This document shows positions 34,622 to 44,520 of a DNA stretch of 64,000 bases, piece by piece; the stretch's first letter is position 1, and each line of letters begins with the position of its first letter. A program made the position numbers and the translations under genes. The notes beneath the pieces were generated by a model. That model worked only from the letters and a program-made list of their open reading frames with translations, was not told where the DNA came from and did not search any database. Where the stretch lies: the NCBI GenBank assembly GCA_033439295.1, contig JAVTLE010000003.1:992001-1056000 (forward strand), read 5' to 3'. Origin of the DNA: Deuterostichococcus epilithicus (taxonomy: Eukaryota; Chlorophyta; Trebouxiophyceae; Prasiolales; Stichococcaceae).

Positions 34622-35604
34622 GCCATGCCAAAGTGAGCATGCGGTCTCGTCGGTGAGTTGCTGGATTCAAACAGCAGTTCGATTCAATTCAACTCATTCC
34701 TTATCATTAAATAATCTCGTTCCGTATCACAAGAGTGGATTGCATTGCATGTCACGTGCGCGGGTGCGAGAGTGCGCCGTCCAGTGGCGCTGCACCACCA
34801 GGTCATCATCGTGTGCACATGCTCAGAACATAATTACCTCGTCGGCGAAGATTTGCGACTGACGGCCTGTCTTTCTGATGGACGTCTGCCACTCTTGGTA
34901 GACCCAGCATGGCGTTCACGAGGCCGGCTGTGATATACTTCACCGCGCCACTTCAGTAGTTGATAACCTGGTTGGCTCGCCCGAAAATGCCACACAGCGA
35001 GCTGTTCAACTGCCGAAGTGAGTTCTTTGAGTATGTTTGATGATGGAAACTCGCCGCAAACACTTACACGATCGAACAAATTGGTCCGTCGACCCATGCA
35101 TGTTCATTCGCCTGACCGACTTTCCTCGGCTCCCTCAAGTGCCCAAGCCAATGAACAACCTTATCAAAATCAAATAGAAGTTGTAGCCAGTACTGCTGCA
35201 GCTCGTAACTGCAGATTGCAGTCGCCTTCGAGCGTGCCGAGAATCTTGAGCGATTGCGTGATGCACAGTCACATCTGCCGGTCACAGGGCAGTGCAAGGC
35301 CGCCAGCCACCTTCCACCTTCTAAGCCCTCTCTGCGTGTCCCAAAATTGCAGGCAGACCTTCAGCCTCGCAGCTGCCCACATCGTGATCAGGCTGCCTTA
35401 GCATAATTTTGCGAAGTATCGAACATCCAGCAGTGGTCAGTCACAGCCCGCAGCCTGAACCCCGGGCATGCATGCTGCTGGTGCTTCGGTTGACTGGTGA
35501 TCGAACCGGGTTGAAGCCCGGTGCAAACTCTGGGACGTACAAGTTCTGGGTCACGGCCACAGCGCAGCAGGCTTGACGTCAGCGCTGCGGGTTACAGCTA
35601 CGGC
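34622..35604. other. divergent intergenic region upstream of OEP61
   Basis: About 980 nt between the CFAP45 start and the OEP61 start. Near 35506 there is a short perfect inverted repeat (ACCGGG and CCCGGT around six bases), but no tRNA cloverleaf could be built around it. No coding segment is supported. It should contain the OEP61 promoter. Confidence 0.45.
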
Positions 35605-38600
35605 ATGAATCCCGACATGATGAAGATGGCTATGGAACAGATGAGCCGCATGACGCCAGAGCAGGTGCTGTTTCTGCGACACGTTCATGCACACCCCGGC
35701 AAGCTTGCGGCTCGTTGAAAGACGAACCAGGCGCGGCGGACATTGCACAGTCTCTGCTCGTCCCGCTTGGAACGGAGTACGCGCTTGTGACCGAGGCTCA
35801 CAACACTGCGGGTAAGGTGCCTGCGCAGGAAGCTCGGATGTGACGGTGCTTCCTGCCTGGCCGCCGCAGATGGCGCAGATGCAGCAGATGGCGGCCAACA
35901 TGGACCCAGCGCAGATGGCGCAGGCGCAGTCCATGATGAACAACATGTCCCCCGAACAGATTCGCGCCATGGAGCATCAGGTGCACGCAAGGCCTTTTGG
36001 CCCTTCCCATGCCGGTCCGCTTTCATTTCTGGCCTTTGACTTTGCACTGCAGGAGACTGTTAACCTGCAGTCTGTCCCGGACTGCGCTGGCCATTTAGCA
36101 TGTGCTGCAAAAGGCATCCATGCGATTGGTGGGGCTGTGCAGGCGGCTGCGACTGGGATGGGCGGCATGGGCGGTGGCATGGGGGGCGGCGCGCCGCCGC
36201 CGCNGGNCCAGCCGGCGGTGCAGCAGCCGGAGCCGCCCGCTGCGGACGGGCCGCTGGCGAAGGCGCAGGCGCTGAAGGACGCCGGCAACAAGCTGCACTC
36301 TGCAGGCAGTTACCAAGCTGCGTCCGCAAAGTACATCCAGGCCCGCCGCACGCTCGGCGGTGAGTGCGCACTGGTCACATGACACATGAATGGACCCAGC
36401 AAGGGATCGCAGAGCACGACCAGGCCTGCTGCATGCTGGGCGGTGAGTGGGGGCTGCATGCAGGGCTGGTCACGCTGTGCTGATCGGGAAGCATCCTGAT
36501 TGTGCCAGCTCCTTGCATGACACCACGCAAAACTCTCAGCAATCAGACGCATCAATAAGCGATGGCGCTGGGTTCGGTCAGCTGCGGCAGCATCCGAGAG
36601 CAGACGCAGCGGCGACACCGTTCCCATCATACCCTGTCACCTCAGCACACACGGGCTGCCTGGCCGCAGACGACTCGACGGCGGCGGGCAGGGCGCTCAG
36701 CAAGGCGTGCCTGCTGAACCTGGCCAGCTGCGCGCTGAAGCTGCAGCGCCACGGCGACGCGGTGCAGTACTGCGGCGACGTCCTTGCGGCGGAGCCCGAC
36801 AACATCAAGGCGCTGTACCGGCGGGGCCAGGTAAAGTTTCCAATCTGCAACTGCGTCCCGCGTCGCGGCAGGCTTCCATTTGATCTCCGTCATTGCTGTG
36901 TCGCTCCCCACATGTAGTGCTTTGCATCGTGCTGGTAGCAAAGCTGATACGATGACCAGGCGCTGTGCCGCTAGGGTCGGTTGTGCAAGTTCCTCTACTG
37001 ACACTCGCAACTTTCCACTTGGGCGCTGTCCGCATCTGGTGCCAAGCAACAGCGGAGGCTTGCCTGCAAGGTGTCAGACAGTTGGGGCGAAGGAGGCAGC
37101 CATGGCAGGCCACCGGGCAAACGAGAGCCCTGCACCGCCATCGCCTGACGACAGATATGCAAAACACTCTTTCGCATGGATCTTTGGCTGCGCTGGCCGC
37201 AGGCGCCACTGGCGCAAGGGGAGGCCACCAGCGCCGTGCCAGACCTGCCAAAGACGGTGCAATGGCTATACCTGTTGTATCTCCCAACAAAGGCTTGCCA
37301 CGTTCGCCGCAGGCGCTGCTAGCGCAGGGGGAGGCCGCCAGAGCCATGCCAGACCTGCAGAAGGCGGTGCGGCTGTCGTCAGGCGACGACGCCGCCGTCA
37401 TGCGGGTGGTGCTGGACAGGGCACGCGCCCAGCTGCCGCCCGATTCTGCCGAGGTGAATTATATCCCTGCATGCCTGCCGCCGGTCCACTTCTGGGCCTG
37501 CTCAGTGGGTCTTGAGGGTTTAGGTCACAGCTATCAAGGTGACGGCTATCATGCTGCCAGTCGGCCCCAGGACCTCGACCCTGCTCATTGTGCAGCGGGG
37601 CGTGTCGCTATGCTGCACAAGTCCCCAGAAGTTTGCAGCCTGTGCGGTGGTCCTGCCAGATGTGACAAGGCGCGCACCTGTCCTACTCCCGTGTTTCCTC
37701 TGGAGCATGCCATGCCTCTTGGGTATCGTCTGGCTTCGAGCACCTCTTGATGTGCTCGCAGGCCCAGGATGCCGGCGATGACGACTCGGTCACGATTGAG
37801 GACATCACTGACAGCGAGGCGGCGGCGCCGGCCCCCAGCCCTGCGCCCACCGCCATGCCGCCGTCCCATGGCTTGCCGCACGGCTTCGACCCATCGCAGG
37901 CACGTCAATGTGTCCCTCTTCCCATCAATGCTGCTTGTTCACATGCAAAATCCAAGTATGCTTCCGGATTTTCAGGCGAAAAGGTGTGCACCAGCCGCAC
38001 CATCGATGGTCGTGCACAATCTTGGGATGCAGCTGCCAAACGCAAAGGCAGACAGACACAAACACAAACACAAACACAAACAAAAACACAAACACAAACA
38101 CAAACACAAACATTACATGTCCTGCACCTGCGCTGCAGATGCAGATGGTGGGGGACATGATGAAGAATCCGGCAATGGTGTCCATGATGGAGAACATGAT
38201 CGGCGGCATGTCGCAGGAGCAGCTTGACGCCATGGTAAGCTATTCTCGTCGCATCCTTGCATGCATCCAAGTTACGTGTACAATGGGGGTCCTGGCATCC
38301 TAGCCAGCACTCAAAATCGCTGCCGGCAGTAATCAACCATTAATTTCCAGGCCAACTGGCCTGCAGCAGCGCAATCTCAGCCACGGACAATTTCCGCATG
38401 CGCGCCATGCAGTCGGCGGCATCAGGGGGGCCGCGGATCACGGCAGAACAGGCCAAGGCTCAGATATCCGCTTTGAAGGTACGAGTACATATTTTGCGTG
38501 GCATGCAGTGTCGTGGAAGCAGACTCCACCAAAAGCGGCTGCTCTGGCCCGGTGTGGCTTCACAGCTTTGGACTGGCGCCAGCGGCGCAGCAGCGCTGAC

Positions 38601-41296
38601 CAATTTCCCTCCTGTTGGCACGGTGCTGCCTTGCTGTTCCCTGGCGGCTATCTAACTCTGGCTGTGCTGTATTTCTGCGCATAGGGCATGAGCCCAGAGC
38701 AGCTGGCGGCCGTATCGCGTCAGAACTTCACGCCGGGTGTCATGGCCTCGCGGGAGGAGCTTGCCAAGACCGCCAGCATGCTGCAGGTGAGCGTCTCCGC
38801 CCCTTCACCTGTCGCAGGGCATGTTTCTCACGATCAGCTGTCTGCCATCATCAAGAAACCTCCTTCGGCAAATGCCGTCGATTGCGAGTGCAAGCCTCAA
38901 ATGCCCCTGATGAGATCGTACATGGCGCTCTCGGCACACGATTCACGGCGTCAGCACAGCCGCCTTGCTTCATGGCCAAGGCTCCTCATGCTCGGAAGCA
39001 GCACCACCACCGGGGACAGCGCAATCACGCAGCTCACTGCGCTTGCTGTCAACTCTAGGATCTGCACTCGCTAGTCAGATCCCACATGCACCCCATGCAG
39101 AGCTGATGAAGCAGCCGCTTGACACCATGCGGGGTCTCGAGCCCCCATGCTCCATCTGAGAAAAACCAAAGTTTCAAGCCGATTTGATCAAAGTTTTGGA
39201 TCACAGGCCAACCCAGAGCTGATGAAGCAGTCGCTGGACATGATGCGGGGGATGCCGGCTGAGCAGCTGGAGGCCGCCGCCGTGGCCGCCGGCGCGCCGC
39301 CCGGCTCCCTCACACCCGACCGGCTGCGGGACATGCAGCAGCAGGTGTTGCGAGGATTGAGCGATGCCTCAGCAGACGGCGGTCCTCTTGCCGCATTGTA
39401 ATGCGCCCACATGCAAAGGCAGCTTCATGCGAGGGCGTGCTCCCGGCGCTGAGCCTAAATCTTATTTGCTGGCCCCTGCAGGCGTCTCTGGTGCAGCCCC
39501 GCCGGGTCTGATGCTGCAAAACTGTGTCATTGGCTGGTGTGCCGAGTCAAAGTAGACGGATACAACTGGGTGCCGACGACAATCGGTGCCCTGCATGCAG
39601 GCCGCCAGCATGACACCGGACCAGGTGCAGGAGGCTGCGCGCTTTGCCGCCGCCGCACACGCCTCGGAGGCCGGCAGGTGGGCAGCCTGTGCCTGGCAAT
39701 GCCCCTTGCGGCTCAGACAACGAAGGCTCCGGAAGTTCAGCCAGCTCAAGCACTTGACGCGTAACATGCACACCTTTGAGGGGGACTGGGAGAGCCGCCG
39801 TATTGCTGGGCAGACTTGCAACAGGCAGCGACACGGCTGAACTCCGCGCCTTGACATTCGGCCTGGCTGCTCCATTCCCACAGTTGCCGCTGTTGCCCAG
39901 CCAACTGAGGGGGCGACGTTTCTTCTACACGCAGCTCAGCGTCGCCTGCGGCAGCAGCAACTGACGTCGCCGCGAGAGCCTCGTCTGGTGCCGTGGCACC
40001 TGCTGCCGCATCCCTGCCGCCGGTATGTCGTCCCCTTGCGCGCAGAGCGTGCAGACTGCGCGCCGGCTGATGATGTTGTGCCGGCAGGAACGACACTGCC
40101 CTCAGTTGCAGCGTAACAGGTTGAAACTCCAGCCGCCAAGCCCCTCTGGCACTTCTCCTCCCTCGCATCCCCTCCTCCTGCTGTCACACCCACCCCGCTG
40201 TGACACCGCAGGGTGCGCCAGGGGGCATGGCGGAGATGATGAACAACCCAGACATGATGGCCGCCATGAGCAGGATGATGTCCAGCATGACGCCTGAGGA
40301 CATGCAGCGCATGACCGCCATGGCTGGCGGTATGGGCGGCGGCGCCCCAGGTGCAGGCCTGGGCCGGGGTGGCACTCCCTCTGCTGAGTCTGGAATCTGA
40401 GTGATTCGGCTTGGAGCCCCAGCACTGCTCTCTGCGAGGCCTTGAGCCGGCAGTCACCTGGCAGCTGAAAGCCGAAATGTTTGTAACACGCATTCTGAGG
40501 CTGCTGTTCAGTGGGCTTGTTGAGTGTGCGCGTAGATTGCAGCCGGCACACGGCAGACGTGACGCATCTGCGGCCAACTGCTGCTTGACACCCATGCGGC
40601 GTTTGCCTGCCCCACGAAAACACATGAACTGGTATGAAAGCAGCCTGTGCATTGGCGCAGGCGCGGGGTCAGGCGGCGCGCCGGAGCTGCCCGCAGACAT
40701 GATGGCCAAGTTTGCGACGCCGGAGATGACGGGCATGGTGCAGCGCATGATGAAGGACATGGACCCTGAGGCGCTGGCGTCCATGATGCGGCAGTCGGGC
40801 ATGGACGTGTCCCCGGACCAGGCCCGCATGATGAAGGAGCAGGTGCGAGGCTGGTTCACAGGGTTTGGTGGATCTGCCGCCTCTGTGGTGTGGGCCTCGC
40901 TTTGAAGGGCACTTGCATGAAGGCCTGCGGCGCCTGGCGGCAGCCGTCGTACGGCGTTGACAGAGCTGCCGTTGCGGGCATGTCAGGGCGACGAAGGCTG
41001 CTAGCGCGACCGGCGGTGCTCTGCCATCGACCAGCCTGCAGCGTACAATTTGCGTGCCCAGCCAGCATGGTATGCTTGACGCCCACACCTGAGCCCTGCC
41101 TTCTCCTCCCGCCCTGCAGATGGACAAGCTCAGCCCGCGGCAGATGCAGTGGCTCATGGCGTTCGCGGCCTTCACCCAGCGCGCGATCGCAGGGGCGCAG
41201 CGGGCGCGGGCGTACCTGGCAGCACGCCCGCTGGTGGCAGCAGCCATCTTTGTGCTGCTGCTGGCGCTGCTGCTGCGCTGGCGGGGCTGGGTCTAA
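35605..41296 (+). CDS. OEP61: OEP61/TPR7-type tail-anchored chaperone receptor
   Basis: TPR receptor for Hsp70-bound preproteins, in plants on the chloroplast outer envelope and ER. Fifteen exons: 35605-35664, 35870-35980, 36143-36359, 36670-36830, 37313-37453, 37762-37899, 38139-38234, 38351-38478, 38685-38786, 39207-39344, 39601-39677, 39935-40022, 40212-40350, 40661-40842 and 41120-41296; about 650 residues (Arabidopsis about 550). It starts MNPDMMKMAMEQMSRMTPEQ like plant OEP61. TPRs follow (AKAQALKDAGNKLHSAGSYQ, NLASCALKLQRHGDAVQYC, ALYRRGQALLAQGEAARAM), then several Met-rich STI1-like repeats (MKNPAMVSMMENMIGGMSQE, MNNPDMMAAMSRMMSSMTPE, MVQRMMKDMDPEALASMMRQ). The C-terminus is one membrane helix (PLVAAAIFVLLLALLLRW) and a four-residue tail: a tail-anchored protein. 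Intron 6 needs a GC donor at 37900. Exon 8 is one base out of phase with exon 7, so its start or an indel needs checking. Two undetermined bases lie at 36204 and 36207. Confidence 0.92.
37203..37265 (+). repeat. exon echo: copy of OEP61 exon 5 in the preceding intron
   Basis: Starting right after its own acceptor-like GCCGCAG, this stretch repeats the first about 63 nt of exon 5 (37313 onward) at roughly 80% identity, including GCGCA, GGGGAGGCC and TGCCAGACCTGC blocks. It has no stop in the exon frame, so alternative or mutually exclusive splicing is conceivable. The distance between copies is 110 nt. Confidence 0.8.
38056..38112 (+). repeat. (CAAACA)n microsatellite in an OEP61 intron
   Basis: About nine imperfect CAAACA units lie immediately upstream of exon 7, in intron 6. 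The tract stands out by base composition in an otherwise GC-rich region. Confidence 0.95.
39083..39140 (+). repeat. exon echo: copy of the 5' edge of OEP61 exon 10
   Basis: The block AGAGCTGATGAAGCAG with following CGCT-GACA-CATGCGGGG repeats the start of exon 10 (39207 onward) about 110 nt upstream, inside intron 9. The copy keeps the exon frame (AELMKQPLDTMRGLE) and then reaches a stop. Confidence 0.8.
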
Positions 41297-41902
41297 GGGG
41301 GCTGGGCTAGGGGACTCAAGAGAGGCACACTGCTGACAGGCAGCTGGGCAGCGGCAGGCATTCTCCAGGGCAGGCATGGTCGCCCAGGTGGATGTGTGAA
41401 TGCTGCTGGGCTGGGTTGCACGGATGCGGGGAGCTGCTGCTTGACGCAGCGGCTGCCCTGTAGATGGAGAATGCCAGCGACGGCGAGGCGAGAACGAGCT
41501 GCCAGTATGCTGCCGCTTGGGTCTGCGCGTCGCCAACAGTTGCGCAAGTTGGTGCACTAGTGGCGTTGAAGGGTTCCTCGAACCAGGGCGGCCTTGCCTT
41601 GCAGTGAGCAACGAATTTTTGATACGGGTCACGGCGACTTCCCTGAGTAAAACCTTGTTGCTGTTTGTAAGCGCCCAGATGCTCAGTCATGATGCAGTTC
41701 AGGAGGCCCTGGTGATGAGCGGAAAGGCATGGAGCTGGGCACCAGCTGCCAGGAGCGCATCATCATACAATGTCCGTTCTACCGTTTGTCACCTGCTGCT
41801 TGCTCGTAGGTTCTTTCTCTGGTCCTGCACCACACATCACAGCAGCACGCACATTACGATACGTCGGTCGCTGAAGCTGGAGCCTCCGACTGGACCAGTG
41901 GG
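41297..41902. other. convergent intergenic region, OEP61 and Nopp140 3' ends
   Basis: About 600 nt between converging stop codons. No supported coding segment, RNA gene or repeat. It holds both 3' UTRs. Confidence 0.5.
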
Positions 41903-44244
41903 TCACTCGTCGTCGCTCTCAAACTTGAAGGAGTTCACGGCGCCGGGCTCGATGTTGCCGCCCTTGTAGGTGCCCCGCTTCTTCTTCGTCTTCTCGTGCC
42001 GGAAGTCCTTGCCGCGCACCTGGGCCGGACAGCCACAGACCTGCGTCAGGCCTCGCAGCAGAATGCGAGGGCAGAAGTGCAGAGAACGTCGCCGGCAGCA
42101 ACCCCTGTCTGGAACTGTTGCAGCAACAAGCAACGCACGGCAGCACTGTCAGTCGGCGCTCCTCAGCGGCCACGGCCGCACGGCATGCACGATCCAGCAG
42201 GGTGCAAGGTCACGTCCACGGACACTGCTGGACAGCTCAGAGGCTGCAGCAGGGAAAAAGTTCCGCACCTGGCCCAGTATCTCCTGCGCTTTGTAGCCCC
42301 AGCCGGCCGCGCCGAAGGTGCCCACATACGAGTTGTCCCTTGCCGCCTGCAGTCGTGTTGCAGCGGGCTTGAAGGAGCAGCCGCGCACCGGGGAATGGTT
42401 GCGCTCTCAAGCGTGCTATGCCATGCGCAGGCAGCTGTCTGACCGTCGGCGTGGCTCCGACACGCGAGAGATCCTGTGATTGCTGGGGCGATATCGCAGG
42501 CTGGGCGGGCCACCCCCAGGCAGGCTGTGCATGCAGCAGCGCTGGGATGCGCTCAGGTATCGATGAAGCTGGCGGCGGGCATTGTACGAAGCCCTTGAAC
42601 GAATACAGGCGCCCACAACCCCACCTTGTGCTGGATCCACTCCTCCGACTTAACGCGCTGGAATGCGCGGCCGCTGCCCGGCGTGCGGCCGCTGCGCCCG
42701 TCAGCCTCGCCGTCCGAGCCCGAAGCCGCCACCACCGTCTCCACAGTCGTGGTCGTCACCATAGTCGTCACTGTGGCCGCCGCCGCGGCGTCCGCGTCAG
42801 ACGCGTCCGCCGCCGCGATGGCGCCGTTCGCCTCGGCTGGTGTGGCGGGCTGCGCCGCCGTCGCCGGCGTGCCGGCCTCGCTGCCTGCGGACTTTTTCCT
42901 TTTCTTCTTCCTTTTCTCTGCTGTCGCAGCGCCGTCTGCCGTCTGGCCGGCGGCCACCCCCGATGCCGCTGCCTCGACTGCCGCTCCCGCGTCCGGCGCC
43001 GCTGCGCTGTCCGCCTCTGCCGCCTGCTGCAGCTTCTTTCGTTTCTTCTTTTTCTCTGATTCGGCTGCCGGGGCCAGTGCTGCCTCTGCCGCCGCTGTTG
43101 GGCTGAAGGCCTCCTCAGCCGCCGCTGCCGCCTCCGTTGCCGCCACCGCCGCGTCTGCCTCTGCTGCCGCGCCTGACTTCCGCTTCCCCTTCTTGGCCTT
43201 CTTCGGCGTGGCTGCCGGCTCGCCAGCAGCGTCCGGTGCCACGGCTGCATCCGGCGCAGCTGCTACCGTTGCCGGCCCGCCAATGTCGAGAGCTGGCTTG
43301 CTCTTCTTGGCGAGCTTCTTTGGCTGCGTGACTGTCGTTGACTCCTCTGTGGTGGTCAACACCGCCACGGCGCCAACCTCCAGGCCGGCCGCTCCATCCG
43401 TGGCATCTGCAGCAGCTGGCAAGGCATTCAGGATGCGGCAGCACTTTTCGAGAAATCGAAGAATGCGTCACCTCTGCAACATCATGCTATGCAAGGCTAA
43501 GTCGTAGACCTTTCAGCTCACCCTCCGACGCCTGCCCCTTCTTCTTTTTCTTGTCCTTCTTTGTCTTTCTGGGCTCAGCAGCCGCCGCCGCTTTCTGCAG
43601 CATGTGATATGATGCATCATGTGCACGGCCGAGCCGCGAAGCAGCATTGAGGTGCTGCAGAATTGAGGTGCTGCAACATCGGAATGCAAACTGCATGTTG
43701 GCAGCGGGGCATCTGCAATTGCAACCCACCTCTGCTGCCGCCTCTGCCTCGGCAGCGCGCTTCCGCTTCTTCGGCTTCTCTGCTGTCTTTGCTTCGGGCG
43801 CTGCAGCCTACGAGTAATCAATCAAGCCATATCAGCACTTCTCCTCAAACGTTCGCCTGCACGGCCATGCTGGTGACGAGCGCCGGCAGGCTACGCATGG
43901 CGCTGGTGGCAGGCGCACCAGGTCTGCCTGCGCAACCTTCTTGGCCTTCTTTGCCTTCTTCGTCACCTGCATCTCAAACCAGCGGCTAGTTGCTTCGGAT
44001 CCGGTGCATGGCAGAGCTGTGATGGGCGTTTGCACGATGTCGAGCAGCCGCCTGGTTTTCCGGTGCAAGTTGCGACGGGCGGTTGTTTGTGACCAATGCA
44101 AGCTCACGACGGAAATCTCGATCAGCATACATGTTTGCCAGCACGCTGTCAGGGCCTGTGCCGCTGACTGCGAGGTGCGCGCACCTCGATGGACGGGTCG
44201 GCACCACCAGCGGCTTCGACAACAGCCTTCGATTTCTTGCCCAT
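41903..44244 (-). CDS. NOLC1: Nopp140 / SRP40-like nucleolar phosphoprotein
   Basis: Nucleolar and Cajal-body chaperone of box H/ACA and C/D snoRNPs. Seven exons close exactly: 44244-44185, 43966-43937, 43807-43730, 43594-43522, 43406-42625, 42346-42269 and 42019-41903, giving 405 residues. The N-terminus (MGKKSKAVVEAAGG) is basic. The middle is the classic alternation of Lys-rich patches (KPKKRKRA, RKTKKDKKKKKG, EKRKKKRKKS) with Ala/Glu/Thr-rich acidic stretches. The C-terminal SRP40 domain is unmistakable: FQRVKSEEWIQHK, DNSYVGTFGAAGWGYKAQEI, VRGKDFRHEKTKKKRGTYKG and AVNSFKFESDDE. The N-terminal LisH domain found in animal NOLC1 is not evident. It shares a 276-nt divergent promoter with the DnaJ gene, another probable RNA-processing protein. 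Confidence 0.93.
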
Positions 44245-44520
44245 TGCGATTGATACTTAGACTCCTTGAGCAGGCCGGATCAAGCTTGTTGATGCGCTGC
44301 AAGTCTGCAACCGCTGCAAAGTTGAAAGCAACAGCGCCCTGATGTGAAATCGACGAAGTCACAGAATTCGACACCCGTGTGCCAAAACGTCTTCACTTTG
44401 ACGATTTGAGGCGTCGAAGTTTACTCTTGTTGCTGCGAATACACATCGCCACGCCGCGCGCGGACAACAGTGGCCCTGCAGTGAATGCAGTGAGCCCGAC
44501 ACCGACTGCGTTGCAGTCAG
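44245..44520. promoter_or_regulatory. shared divergent promoter region, Nopp140 / DnaJ-DUF3752
   Basis: Only 276 nt separate the two start codons, the tightest head-to-head pair in the window. Co-regulation is an inference from spacing; the sequence was not dissected further. Confidence 0.5.

Noticed and set aside
35495-35545. Possible tRNA or terminator around ACCGGGTTGAAGCCCGGT
   Set aside because: Only one six-base stem is present; no cloverleaf arms flank it, and a bacterial-type terminator makes no sense in this nuclear context.
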